Assembly: GCA_964445115.1 (NCBI GenBank)
Contig: CAYUJU010000001.1
Location: 62,001 to 126,000, forward strand
Direction: 5' to 3'
From: CAIJXJ01 sp964445115
Lineage (GTDB): Bacteria; Pseudomonadota; Gammaproteobacteria; Burkholderiales; Methylophilaceae
Length of the DNA: 64,000 bases
The notes under the pieces were generated by a model that was not told the origin of the DNA, ran no database searches, and saw only the letters and a program-made list of their open reading frames with translations. Below are positions 52,648 through 61,082 of the stretch, piece after piece (position 1 is the stretch's first letter; every line of letters starts with the position of its first letter). Position numbers and translations under genes: made by a program.

Positions 52648-55008
52648 TCAGGCATCCCCCCATTCAATCCGGTCGCCGATGTAGCGTTCAAAGTCGTTTC
52701 GGGCCGTAGCCAACTCCGGCAGCCGGTATCCTCTACGGCGGTGCATCCCCTCCATCCCCTGTTCGGCTGTAGCCGAGGGGCACAGACTCACCATATTGGC
52801 CTTAATGTCACGTTCAATCGGTAACTTGAAAGCGCGGACATGCGCTTCCGCTTCTTTGAATCCAGCCAACAAACTGGATGTGCTAACAAAATCAGGCCAT
52901 TCGGTTCCGTTGGAACTAATAGCACCTCGGGAGAGGCAGTCGAACCACCACCGAGGAAACTTGTCGATGCTTCGCAACTTTTGTTCCGTCAGCTCGCGAG
53001 TATTTGGCTTTGCCCTCACGTTGAAACCCGACAGGTCCATCTTTAGCAGGTCATGAACGAACGCCTCAACGCCGCCTGAATAAATTTCCTCATTAAGAGC
53101 ATCCCAGAAGGCATGGTCTCCTTTCCGGCTTTCAGAGACGCGCAAGACAAAATCTCTCCGGTCATCACGCTCAGTGTTTTTGAACCAGTCGGCGTTCGTT
53201 GCACAGATGAAGCGGTGATAGCTACGAATTTGGCGTGATGGCTGGTGTTTTTCGTTGATACTGATGGTCTGCTCCGTCACCAAACTCTTTAGTGCGTCAC
53301 TACTGGCGCGGTCCCCTGCAAACAATGCCTCGTCGAGAAACACAACGTAGGCCCGCTCAAGTGAGCCATTGAAATCACCAACGACCTGCTTGATCCGATG
53401 AACGTGTAAAAATGTCGCCGCCCAGATTCGTTGCAGAATGCGAGCCAGAGTTCCCTTGCCGATCCCTTGGCCCCCAAGCATGACAAGCATTACACCGGGT
53501 TTCTCCCAAGGTTTTTGGATAGCGTGTGCGATGTAAGAAAGGAGATACTGGTACTCGGAAGTTCGCCCGCCACAGAGCACATTTAGTAGCAGTTCCTTTA
53601 TCAGATTCCAGCCACCGGCAGTAGGCGTTACGGTCATACCCACCCACAGATTGAGCGTGCCGTGGGTTGTAGCTTGCGGATTGAATTCCACTCCGGAGTA
53701 GAGAGTTGTGCCCTTATCACGGACGAATTTAGCCAAGATGGATCGCGCATCGACCTGGGGGTACTCACTTGATAGATAGCGTTCGATCAACAACAACCCG
53801 TCCGGGCGACTCATAACGGCAAGGAATGCCGCTGTTCCATCCGCGTTACGGGCACTCAGTACGCGTAAGTCGATAATGCCAACTTTCCCGCCAAGAGAAA
53901 TCAATGCGAATATTTGTTGGACCGCTTGAAGTGCGTCAGGAGCTTGTGATGCAGGATTCCAACCGTTATTTCGGGCCAGTTTCAGAACCGTCAAATGAGT
54001 CGTAACCTGCTCGCCACGTTTAACGCGTTCCGCGGTTCTGGCAAGCGCATCCTGCCACTGTGCTTCGTTGGCATCAGGATCGATCTTTGATTTATCAGAT
54101 GCGGTGCTTTCCCACGCCACACGCATTCTCCTTACTTCCGGCTCAGGCCATCCATGAACTACTACGAGGTATGCTAGAGCGCACATCCCATTACGCCATG
54201 ACTCTCGATCTGATGGGTCGGGAAAGGCAGCTTTAGTTGCCGAAAAAATATCCTCGCGGTTTTGTTCAAACTGGTATGCCTCGCCCGCATTAGGTTTTGA
54301 TCCGAGTCTTTCAAGCGGAAACATATCACCCAGCGCCACAGGTTTTTCCAAATCGCGAGGGAGTTCCAAGACAGATGTCATAGCATCAGCCGACATAACC
54401 CCACGACTTAACATGAGCCTCACGGGTTTTGGATTACTGGGGTCTTTCCAGTTCATTGTGCCCGGCATGCGCAACACGCTGGCAATATCTGCGGTTCTTG
54501 TGGGGTCGGCGAGCAGCCCGTGACGCGTGGTCAGCTCCTTGAGCTTTCGGGCCATCCGTTGCCATTCATCTTTCGGCAATTCACGGTCGAGAGCCCAGTA
54601 AACATGTAGCCCATTCCCCGAATCAACGATATGGGTTGGGGGCAGTAACCCAGCTTTGTTGCAAAACTCGGTAAGTGCACTCGATGCCTCTTTCTTTGTC
54701 TTGTAGCCGGCACCCTTTGCGGCCTTATCAGACCCACAGTCGATATCGAGATGGAACTCCGATGCTCCAATAGCGTTATCCGCTGTTCGACTATCCGGTG
54801 TGTCGAACCGAGCCAAAGCAAAATAGACATCCACCCCATCATTACTGAGTGTTTCTGCTGTGGTTATGGCTGCCACTGCACCGGCGATTGGGATGTTACT
54901 GAAACGTTTACCCTTCAAGCCCCCAATCATTCGGATGCCTCCCGAGGTCAGCCAAATATCATTGAGCAGTGCACTCGACTTAATTCCTTGCCCTGTGTTA
55001 TTTTCCAT
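52648..55008 (-). CDS. Primase-helicase replication protein (RepB-type primase plus superfamily 3-like helicase)
   Basis: 786 residues. The N-terminal part looks like an archaeo-eukaryotic-type RepB primase: EFHLDIDCG near 85-93 and THIVDSGNGLHVYWAL near 125-140. A PriCT-like region follows (SDRESWRNGMCALAYLVVVHGW). The C-terminal helicase has Walker A GGQGIGKGTLARIL near 511, Walker B VVFLDEALFAGD and ICATNADW, as in the DUF5906/D5 group. It would unwind and prime DNA for autonomous replication, like P4 alpha but with a different primase type. ATG 55008 has AAAGGAA upstream; an upstream TTG is less likely. Confidence 0.88.
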   Translation of the reverse strand: MENNTGQGIKSSALLNDIWLTSGGIRMIGGLKGKRFSNIPIAGAVAAITTAETLSNDGVDVYFALARFDTPDSRTADNAIGASEFHLDIDCGSDKAAKGAGYKTKKEASSALTEFCNKAGLLPPTHIVDSGNGLHVYWALDRELPKDEWQRMARKLKELTTRHGLLADPTRTADIASVLRMPGTMNWKDPSNPKPVRLMLSRGVMSADAMTSVLELPRDLEKPVALGDMFPLERLGSKPNAGEAYQFEQNREDIFSATKAAFPDPSDRESWRNGMCALAYLVVVHGWPEPEVRRMRVAWESTASDKSKIDPDANEAQWQDALARTAERVKRGEQVTTHLTVLKLARNNGWNPASQAPDALQAVQQIFALISLGGKVGIIDLRVLSARNADGTAAFLAVMSRPDGLLLIERYLSSEYPQVDARSILAKFVRDKGTTLYSGVEFNPQATTHGTLNLWVGMTVTPTAGGWNLIKELLLNVLCGGRTSEYQYLLSYIAHAIQKPWEKPGVMLVMLGGQGIGKGTLARILQRIWAATFLHVHRIKQVVGDFNGSLERAYVVFLDEALFAGDRASSDALKSLVTEQTISINEKHQPSRQIRSYHRFICATNADWFKNTERDDRRDFVLRVSESRKGDHAFWDALNEEIYSGGVEAFVHDLLKMDLSGFNVRAKPNTRELTEQKLRSIDKFPRWWFDCLSRGAISSNGTEWPDFVSTSSLLAGFKEAEAHVRAFKLPIERDIKANMVSLCPSATAEQGMEGMHRRRGYRLPELATARNDFERYIGDRIEWGDA

Positions 55009-55047
55009 ATGCAAATTCCTTTCGCCGCGCTTCTGCGCGGCATTTTC

Positions 55048-55167
55048 TTATTCGTCGCCGTTTTCGTTATCAGTCAGATAGTCGGCATCTTCAGCTTCCA
55101 GTTCAGCCCATATCTCCCGCAGGAGTTCCAATACGGTTTCAAGGGCGGCATCCTGTGCCGGGGTCAT
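55048..55167 (-). CDS. Acidic 39-residue protein
   Basis: ATG 55167 sits in an ATGA overlap with the stop of the AlpA-like gene. The product (MTPAQDAALETVLELLREIW then AELEAEDADYLTDNENGDE) is an amphipathic acidic helix. It is followed by a GC-rich hairpin GCCGCGC/GCGCGGC (55024-55041) just before the primase start. It has the look of a coupling peptide or small regulator. Too short for length-based gene calling but well positioned. Confidence 0.6.
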   Translation of the reverse strand: MTPAQDAALETVLELLREIWAELEAEDADYLTDNENGDE

Positions 55168-55403
55168 GCTTCTGAATAACTGGATGGGTCTGAGAGCCAG
55201 CGGCGAAGTTTTCCTACGCGCCAGCGGGAGCAGCGGGTGCCCATCTTCTCGGGGCTGGGGAATGTCTTTTTCTTGATGCCGTCATAAACGGACGTGGTTC
55301 TACGTCCAGTCACGTCCATGACGATGTTGATAGGCACTAGGGCCTCATCGGGGAGGTCATCAAACTTGAGCGCCATTGGGCGGCGCGTTTTATTCTGACT
55401 CAT
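55164..55403 (-). CDS. AlpA-like transcriptional regulator
   Basis: 79 residues. A winged helix-turn-helix of the AlpA/excisionase type is visible in VPINIVMDVTGRRTTSVYDGIKKKTFPSPEKMGTRCSRWRVGKLRRWL, with the usual WRVG and final RRWL. In P4-like and CP4 elements this protein regulates the integrase or assists excision. ATG 55403 is preceded by GAGGTGCCGAGT; an ATG at 55412 is an alternative. Confidence 0.82.
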   Translation of the reverse strand: MSQNKTRRPMALKFDDLPDEALVPINIVMDVTGRRTTSVYDGIKKKTFPSPEKMGTRCSRWRVGKLRRWLSDPSSYSEA

Positions 55404-55467
55404 ACTCGGCACCTCGTTTGTTAGAGACGCCGCCAGAATGAAGGACTACGAAAGAAAGGGAGTGAAT

Positions 55468-55968
55468 TTAAGGATTATTGCAGGGGGTCAGAGTATCAGT
55501 TATGCGGCAAAAGATACGTCCAAGGGTGTTTACCAGATAGCGGCGCGTTTCTTCTTTGTATATGGCTCCAGTGTTTAACTCGTCCTCAGACAGGTAGCCG
55601 TAGCGGTGGAGTATTTCTGCCAGATGATCCGAGCAGCATTCAATATTGAGGTGCTTTCTCGGCAACGGCACACCTGCACTTTTTAGGGCTGTGAAATGCT
55701 GCGTCAGGTCAGCGTAAAGTGCCTTATACGCGTGACGTTTATTACCCCTAACTCGCGGGCCAAGGACAGTTTCAGCTTGGCTTATCAACGCATCTAAAGC
55801 CGAGACACTCTCCGCGACCAAGCAAGGTACCTTGTCGTACTTCAACACAGGCTTGGATGGTCGCCCCACCCTTGGGTGCATGGTGTTATAGGCGTCAAGT
55901 CGGGATTGAATGCTCTCAGCCGTTTTGATCTCCGCTTCAATTTGCTCTGGAAGTTTATCTTCAATCAT
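55468..55968 (-). CDS. Element protein coupled to the integrase, unknown
   Basis: 166 codons to the stop; about 165 to 166 residues depending on the initiator. ATG 55968 overlaps the integrase stop (ATGA), with GAGGCGGC upstream. Soluble, helical; the segments EQIEAEIKTAESIQSRLDAYN and SALDALISQAETVLG suggest a coiled coil. No family recognised. Coupling to the integrase may mean a role in excision or stability, but this is inference. Confidence 0.65.
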   Translation of the reverse strand: MIEDKLPEQIEAEIKTAESIQSRLDAYNTMHPRVGRPSKPVLKYDKVPCLVAESVSALDALISQAETVLGPRVRGNKRHAYKALYADLTQHFTALKSAGVPLPRKHLNIECCSDHLAEILHRYGYLSEDELNTGAIYKEETRRYLVNTLGRIFCRITDTLTPCNNP

Positions 55969-57182
55969 GCCGCCTCCGCATGCAACGGCACAACATCCCC
56001 GCCAGCGGCCAATCCGTCTAGATAATTAGCCCAGTGCTGCATCATCTTGGTTCGCTCGGCCATATATTCACTTCGGTGATATGCGGCTCTTACTTTGTTG
56101 CTCTCTCTGTGGGCTAGCTGCCGTTCCACTGCGTCAGGGTTGAACCCCATTTCATTTAGCTGGCTTGAGGCAACCGCACGGAAACCGTGACCAGTCATAC
56201 GACTGTGATACCCCATGCGGTAAAGGGCAAACAGCACTGTGTTTTTGCTCATCGGTTTGGCAGGATTTCTGCCGGGGAATGCAAACGTATAAGTGCCGTT
56301 TAGCTCTTTAAGCTGCTGAATGATATTTATGGCTTGGCGCGACAGAGGTACCTGATGGGTGATCCCCATTTTCATTCTCTCAGCCGGTATGGTCCAAATG
56401 GATTTATCCAGGTCAAACTCATCCCAAGTCGCTTCGCGTAGCTCACCAGTGCGAACAAATGTGAGCATCAGTAATTTGAGCGCCAGTTCGGTTTGTTTAT
56501 CTCCGTGGTCGACAGAGTATCGGTCGATTTTACGGATCAGCGCCGGGAGTTCCTTGAGGGGGAGGGCGGCCATGTGTTGTACAGCGGGCTTTGGCTTGAG
56601 CGCTCCTTTCAAGTTCTTGGTAGGGTCCTCCTCGCACACCCCGGTCGATACGCCGAACCTGAATACCTGACCACATGCCATGACTACCTTGCGGGCCGTT
56701 TCGATCGTGCCTTTGGCCTCAATTTTCCGAGCCATTTCCAACAGCAAAGGCGCATTGATTTCAGATATTGGTCTGTTCCCAATCACTGGGAAGGCGTACG
56801 CCTCAAAACGGCGCAGGGTGTATGTGTAGTGGTCCTCTGACCACTTCGGGCGGATATTCTCGATCCATGCAAGTGCGACAGCTTTAAAGCTGTTTGTGAC
56901 GGCTAAGGTGCGTTCGCGTTTTTCTATTTTCTTTTGTTCGCTGGGGTCTGTTCCATGGGCCAGTAGAGTGCGGGCCTCGTCACGACGCTGCCTTGCGGCT
57001 GCAAGTGATATATCTGGGTACACCCCGAGCGCAAGTTCCTTCTGTTTGCCATCGAACCGGTATTTGAGTCGCCAGTATTTGGAGCCGTTGGGGTGCATCA
57101 GTAGAAACAACCCCTTCTCGTCCGTTAGCTTGACAGGCTTGTCGGCGGCTTTTGCTTTCTTGATTGCGGTATCGGTTAGCAT
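55965..57182 (-). CDS. int: Tyrosine recombinase/integrase of the P4 type
   Basis: About 405 residues. N-terminal DUF4102 arm-binding domain (MLTDTAIKKAKAADKPVKLTDEKGLFLLMHPNGS), SAM-like core-binding domain (about 100-190) and catalytic domain with Arg in VRTGELREATWDEFDL, HGFRAVAS, the His of QLAHRESNKV and Tyr in AAYHRSEY. All catalytic residues are present. ATG 57182 is the family start. The gene lies 160 bases from tRNA-Sec, the inferred attachment site, with an arm-type repeat between them. Confidence 0.95.
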   Translation of the reverse strand: MLTDTAIKKAKAADKPVKLTDEKGLFLLMHPNGSKYWRLKYRFDGKQKELALGVYPDISLAAARQRRDEARTLLAHGTDPSEQKKIEKRERTLAVTNSFKAVALAWIENIRPKWSEDHYTYTLRRFEAYAFPVIGNRPISEINAPLLLEMARKIEAKGTIETARKVVMACGQVFRFGVSTGVCEEDPTKNLKGALKPKPAVQHMAALPLKELPALIRKIDRYSVDHGDKQTELALKLLMLTFVRTGELREATWDEFDLDKSIWTIPAERMKMGITHQVPLSRQAINIIQQLKELNGTYTFAFPGRNPAKPMSKNTVLFALYRMGYHSRMTGHGFRAVASSQLNEMGFNPDAVERQLAHRESNKVRAAYHRSEYMAERTKMMQHWANYLDGLAAGGDVVPLHAEAA

Positions 57183-57222
57183 GGTGGTATATCCTCGCGA
57201 CTGGATTCTGTGTACCACCAAT

Positions 57223-57232
57223 TATCCCACCA
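57223..57232 (+). other. Candidate integrase arm-binding site at the proximal end
   Basis: TATCCCACCA, identical to two copies at the other end of the element (47819 and 47831). It lies between the integrase start and the att core. The rest of 57233-57339 is AT-rich and holds nothing else I can identify. Confidence 0.5.
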
Positions 57233-57339
57233 CCACAGTCCGGCTTCAAGTAACAAAGTGCGAAGGGTAGCGAATAATGTATTCTATATTTTATTGATAT
57301 ATATAATTAAATTTAAGTTGCGCGAATGTGTGCGAAGGG

Positions 57340-57358
57340 TGGTTGGCGGAAGAGAATG
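57340..57358 (-). other. Proximal attachment site within selC
   Basis: TGGTTGGCGGAAGAGAATG covers the 3' acceptor strand and CCA of tRNA-Sec and a few bases beyond. It is repeated, with one base lost, at 47740-47757. The element's copy restores an intact tRNA here. Confidence 0.8.
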
Positions 57359-57440
57359 GGAGTCGAACCCACCTGAGACTGCCTGGCAGCCTCAGCCGAA
57401 TTTGAAGTCCGGCCGCCCCACCGGGGAACGTGTCTCTTCC
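57344..57440 (-). tRNA. selC: Selenocysteine tRNA (anticodon TCA)
   Basis: A 97-base class II tRNA with an eight-base-pair acceptor stem (GGAAGAGA with TCTCTTCC), a long variable arm (GAGGCTGCC-AGGCAGTCTC region), anticodon loop CTTCAAA with TCA and T-arm GGTGGGTTCGACTCCC, then encoded GCCA. These are tRNA-Sec hallmarks. It is charged with Ser by SerRS, converted by SelA and delivered to UGA by SelB. It starts 20 bases after the selB stop, so selA-selB-selC form one transcription unit. Confidence 0.97.
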
Positions 57441-57459
57441 ATGGCCGCAATTTTACCAG

Positions 57460-59364
57460 TTAAAACTGGAGCAAATCGTTGCGAATGCGATGCGCGTCTT
57501 GCACGCGCCGGGTAAAGCCGACGCGATCGAAGAATTCCAGGATGTGGATGGCCAATTTGCGGCCGGTGTCGATGCGGGAGCGAAACTCGGCCGCATAGAC
57601 TTCGCTGGCGGGATGATCGGCAGCAGTAGCGCGCACGATGTTCGCTAGCGTGGCTACGGCTTCCGGCAGGTAATAGTGATCGTGGGCGACCAGATATACC
57701 TGCCCCATGCGTGCCAGGCGGCGGCACAGGGTGCGGATCTCGCTCTCGTCGCGGCCCAGCAGCTTGGCGATATCGCGCACGCGCGGCGGCTGGAAAGGGG
57801 TTTCTGCCAGCAGTGGCTGCATGGCTTGCCACAACGGCGCTTCTGCGGCCCCCAGCGTGATCTGGTGGCCAGGGAGATGCAGCCAGGAGCCATCCTTGGC
57901 GATGCGGCCGGCAGTCAGCAGGTGATCCACCAGCGCAGCGAAGGCGGCGCGCGTGACCTGTGGGGCGGTGCGCATACGCAATTGCTCGGCATTCAGCCCC
58001 AGCGAGTCGGCGACTTCCGCATGTTCCCGCGCCAGGGCATCCAGTGCGTTATCGCACAGGGCCTGCCAGCGGTCGGGTGAAAAGGCGGTTGCCGGCGGTC
58101 GCAATGCGGCGGTCACGCAAGGAACGCTCGCCACCAAGGCCTGCAATTCGTCGTCAGTCAGGTTGGCGTTGGCGGCGAAGGTCTCCAGGTCCAGACCGTT
58201 GGGAGATGCTGCCAATAGGGCGGCGAAACGGGCCTGCGGGTCTGGCAAGGACCAGGCGGCGAGCAGGGCACGCCGTTGCGGGGAACGGCGGTTTCTCGCC
58301 GGGCCATGGATGTCGAGCACCAGTCCGCCGGCCAGCGTGGACTGTGCCGATGCATCGCGCAGGATGAAGCGGTCGCCATGCGCGGCACAAAGTGCACGAT
58401 CCAGAACGAGTTGTGCCATTGCCTGCTGGCACGGCGCCAGTGTTTCGTTTTCCAGCAGGGCAACGTGTGCCGTGACATGCGAGGCGCCCAGATGGACGTG
58501 GACCGGCGACCAGTGCCGCAGCATCGGGGCATCGGGCAGCAGACGCAAGGCCACGTCCAGCCGGTTCGTCGGGGATGATTGCGCCATGCCCAACACCCAG
58601 TCGCCGCGATGCACCTGCTCTTTTTCAACGCCCGCAAGATTGAGCGCACAACGTTGCCCGGCGAGACCGGACTCCGCTGGACGATTCTGTGCATGCAGGC
58701 CGCGAAGGCGGACCGGCATATCGGAGGGGCCGAGGATGAGTTGCTCCCCGACAGCAACCTGACCGGAAAACACCGTTCCGGTGACGACCGTGCCAATGCC
58801 CTTGAGCGTAAAGGCACGGTCCACGGCCAGGCGAAAGCGGCCGCGCGATGATCGGGTGGGTGTGGTGGCTGCCAAGGCGCACAAATGCGCCTTCAGTGCC
58901 GCGATGCCGTTGCCGTTGAGTGAATCCACCTCAAACACCGGGTTGCCGGCTAGGCCTGTCGTCGCAAGCAGCGCATGCACCTGCTGCTGAACCTCGGCAA
59001 GCCGGTCTTCGCTCGCCAGTGCGGTTTTAGTCAGCACCACGGTACCGCGCTCCAGCCCGAGCAGGTCGAGAATCTGCAGATGTTCACGCGTTTGCGGCAT
59101 GACACCGTCATCCGCGGCGACGATGAGCAGCACATGATCGATGCCGGTGGCGCCGGCCAGCATGTTGTGCACCAGCTTTTCGTGCCCGGGTACGTCGATG
59201 AAACCGAGCACTTCACCATCAGCCAGCGGCAGATAGGCATAGCCAAGGTCCAGCGTGATGCCGCGTTCCTGCTCCTCCTTGAGTCGGTCGGCGTTGACGC
59301 CGGTCAGCGCCTTGACCAGCGAGGTCTTGCCATGGTCGATATGGCCGGCAGTGCCGATGATCAT
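57460..59364 (-). CDS. selB: Selenocysteine-specific elongation factor
   Basis: 634 residues. It brings Sec-tRNA to UGA codons followed by a SECIS. The GTPase domain begins at the N-terminus: GHIDHGKTSLVKAL, then DVPGHEKLVHNM and VAADDGVMPQTREH. EF-Tu-like domains 2 and 3 follow to about 360 and four winged-helix domains end the protein (for example RDIAKLLGRDESEIRTLCRRLARMGQVYLV), the last binding the SECIS. I chose ATG 59364 (MIIGTAGHIDHG), which overlaps the selA stop (ATGA) and aligns with known SelB. Confidence 0.96.
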   Translation of the reverse strand: MIIGTAGHIDHGKTSLVKALTGVNADRLKEEQERGITLDLGYAYLPLADGEVLGFIDVPGHEKLVHNMLAGATGIDHVLLIVAADDGVMPQTREHLQILDLLGLERGTVVLTKTALASEDRLAEVQQQVHALLATTGLAGNPVFEVDSLNGNGIAALKAHLCALAATTPTRSSRGRFRLAVDRAFTLKGIGTVVTGTVFSGQVAVGEQLILGPSDMPVRLRGLHAQNRPAESGLAGQRCALNLAGVEKEQVHRGDWVLGMAQSSPTNRLDVALRLLPDAPMLRHWSPVHVHLGASHVTAHVALLENETLAPCQQAMAQLVLDRALCAAHGDRFILRDASAQSTLAGGLVLDIHGPARNRRSPQRRALLAAWSLPDPQARFAALLAASPNGLDLETFAANANLTDDELQALVASVPCVTAALRPPATAFSPDRWQALCDNALDALAREHAEVADSLGLNAEQLRMRTAPQVTRAAFAALVDHLLTAGRIAKDGSWLHLPGHQITLGAAEAPLWQAMQPLLAETPFQPPRVRDIAKLLGRDESEIRTLCRRLARMGQVYLVAHDHYYLPEAVATLANIVRATAADHPASEVYAAEFRSRIDTGRKLAIHILEFFDRVGFTRRVQDAHRIRNDLLQF

Positions 59365-60758
59365 GGCCGCCATTGCTCCAGTTGCGCGAGGAAATCATGT
59401 TCCTCTTCGAGCAGCCGTAGATCGAAGCGTAACGCGCCATCCTCGATACGCCCGATCACCGGTTGCGGCAAGGCGCGGAAAGCCGCCGCGATGCGGTTCA
59501 GGGCTGTGCCTGCACCTCGTCCTTGCACGCTGGGGCTGATCGACAGGCAGGCGCTCGGCAACAAATCGACGGGCAGCGAGCCGCTGCCGATCTGGCTATG
59601 GCATGGTTCGACCGCAACGCGTGCGGCATTACCCAGCGCCTGCTGCACGGCAGGCAATAGCCGCAGCGCCAGCGCATGAATTTCTGCGGTGGGGCGGGTC
59701 AGGGCACGCAGGGTCGGGACTTCGCGGGCCAGCAACTCCGGGCGGCGATAGTGCTGCAGGGTCGCTTCCAGCGCGGCCATGGTCATCTTGTCGACACGCA
59801 GGGCCCGTTTCAGAGGGTTCTTTTTCAGCTTGGCGATCAGGTCCTTGCGCCCGACCACGATGCCAGCCTGCGGTCCACCCAGCAATTTGTCGCCACTGAA
59901 CGTGACAAGGTCGGCCCCCAGCGCGATCGCCTCTTGTACTGTCGGTTCCTTGGGGAGGCCGTAGGCGGGAAAGTCCACCAGCGTGCCGCTGCCCAGATCC
60001 ACCGCAAACGGCAGACCGTGCTCGTGTGCCAGTGCCGCAACATCGGCCTCGGGAACGGACTTGGTGAACCCCTGAATCGCGTAGTTGCTCGGATGGACCT
60101 TCATCAACAGCCCGGTGCGTGCGGTAATACCCTCCGCGTAGTCTTTCAGGTGCGTGCGGTTGGTGGTGCCGACTTCCACCAGTTTGGCGCCGGCTCGCGC
60201 CATGATGTCAGGGATGCGAAACGCCCCACCGATCTCGATCAATTCCCCACGAGAGACGATCACCTGGCGGCGCTGCGCGATGGTGTTCAGCAGCAGGAAC
60301 ACGGCGGCAGCGTTGTTGTTGACCACCGTAGCGGCTTCTGCACCCGTCAGCTCACAGATCAGGCTGTCGATATGGTCGTCGCGATCGCCACGGGCCGCGC
60401 TGTCGAGATCGAACTCGAGGTTGCAGGGGGTTTCCATGACGGCCTTGACCGCTTCGGCGGCCTGCCGTGAAAGCAGCGCGCGTCCCAGGTTAGTGTGCAG
60501 TACTGTGCCTGTCAGGTTGTAGACCGGACGCAGGGAGTGCCTTGCATCTTCGTGCATGCGCGCATGTGCGGTGTCGACCAGATTTTCCATGTTCCATGAA
60601 AATTGGGGACTATGTTTAAGCGCTTCGCGCAATTCTGAGAGCAAGTCGCGCAACACCTTGACGGTCGCGGTATGGCCAAAGCGCTCACGCAAGGAAGAGA
60701 CAATAGGCTGCGCCAGTAGTTGGTCGATGGAGGGCAGGGTAGAGAATACGTTTTTCAT
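59361..60758 (-). CDS. selA: L-seryl-tRNA(Sec) selenium transferase
   Basis: 465 residues, PLP enzyme that converts Ser-tRNA-Sec to Sec-tRNA-Sec with selenophosphate. The N-terminal domain (PSIDQLLAQPIVSSLRERFGH) recognises the tRNA. The PLP lysine lies in LVTFSGDKLLGGPQAGIVVGRKDLI (about 285-310). VGTTNRTHLKDY and GLLMKVHPSNYAIQGF are family motifs. It is coupled to selB and begins 63 bases after the fdsD stop in what looks like one long operon. Confidence 0.96.
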   Translation of the reverse strand: MKNVFSTLPSIDQLLAQPIVSSLRERFGHTATVKVLRDLLSELREALKHSPQFSWNMENLVDTAHARMHEDARHSLRPVYNLTGTVLHTNLGRALLSRQAAEAVKAVMETPCNLEFDLDSAARGDRDDHIDSLICELTGAEAATVVNNNAAAVFLLLNTIAQRRQVIVSRGELIEIGGAFRIPDIMARAGAKLVEVGTTNRTHLKDYAEGITARTGLLMKVHPSNYAIQGFTKSVPEADVAALAHEHGLPFAVDLGSGTLVDFPAYGLPKEPTVQEAIALGADLVTFSGDKLLGGPQAGIVVGRKDLIAKLKKNPLKRALRVDKMTMAALEATLQHYRRPELLAREVPTLRALTRPTAEIHALALRLLPAVQQALGNAARVAVEPCHSQIGSGSLPVDLLPSACLSISPSVQGRGAGTALNRIAAAFRALPQPVIGRIEDGALRFDLRLLEEEHDFLAQLEQWRP

Positions 60759-60821
60759 GGCCGCACCTGGGCAAGCAGGGTGGAGAATTCAACAACCGGG
60801 CCAAGCGGCCCGGAGAAGCGA

Positions 60822-61055
60822 TTATTTTTGTGCGGGCTGTAGCAGTTCGCGCTGGGTCTTGATGGTTCTGGCCACGATATCCAGCAACCCTGCGCCGCCC
60901 TGATCCACATGGGCGATGATCGCCGTACGCATACGCGGATCCCAGAAGCGCTTGATGTGAGAGGCAATGTCCTTCACGGCCTGGTCCTGATCCGGTTCGG
61001 CTTCAAAGAACTGGCCAATCTGGTTCGCCATTTTGACTAGATTTTCAATGTGCAT
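60822..61055 (-). CDS. fdsD: NAD-dependent formate dehydrogenase delta subunit
   Basis: 77 residues. MHIENLVKMANQIGQFFEAEPDQDQAVKDIASHIKRFWDPRMR is the FdsD signature. The small subunit belongs to the soluble FdsGBACD enzyme and helps its assembly or stability. It follows fdhD by 27 bases and precedes selA. ATG at 61055 with GAGGAAATC upstream. Confidence 0.92.
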   Translation of the reverse strand: MHIENLVKMANQIGQFFEAEPDQDQAVKDIASHIKRFWDPRMRTAIIAHVDQGGAGLLDIVARTIKTQRELLQPAQK

Positions 61056-61082
61056 CTGATTTCCTCGAATAATCGATGATGG

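Larger units (their letters stand above)
47740..57358. mobile_element. P4-like integrative satellite element inserted in selC (tRNA-Sec)
   Basis: About 9.6 kb bounded by near-identical att cores. The integrase gene adjoins the tRNA, as usual. Contents, all on the minus strand: tyrosine integrase, a 165-residue unknown, AlpA-like regulator, 39-residue protein, primase-helicase, iteron cluster, two phage-like proteins, a promoter-driven structured RNA, DUF6717-like protein, further small proteins and two AT-rich exported proteins. There are no capsid, tail or conjugation genes, so it must be mobilised by a helper if it moves at all. GC is visibly lower than the flanks. selC is a classic target of P4-type integrases in enterobacteria. 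Confidence 0.88.

Noticed and set aside
52373..52663. Minus-strand frame of 96 codons across the iteron region
   Set aside because: Cysteine- and histidine-rich translation of the repeated TGCACA words; no ribosome binding site and it overlaps the putative origin.
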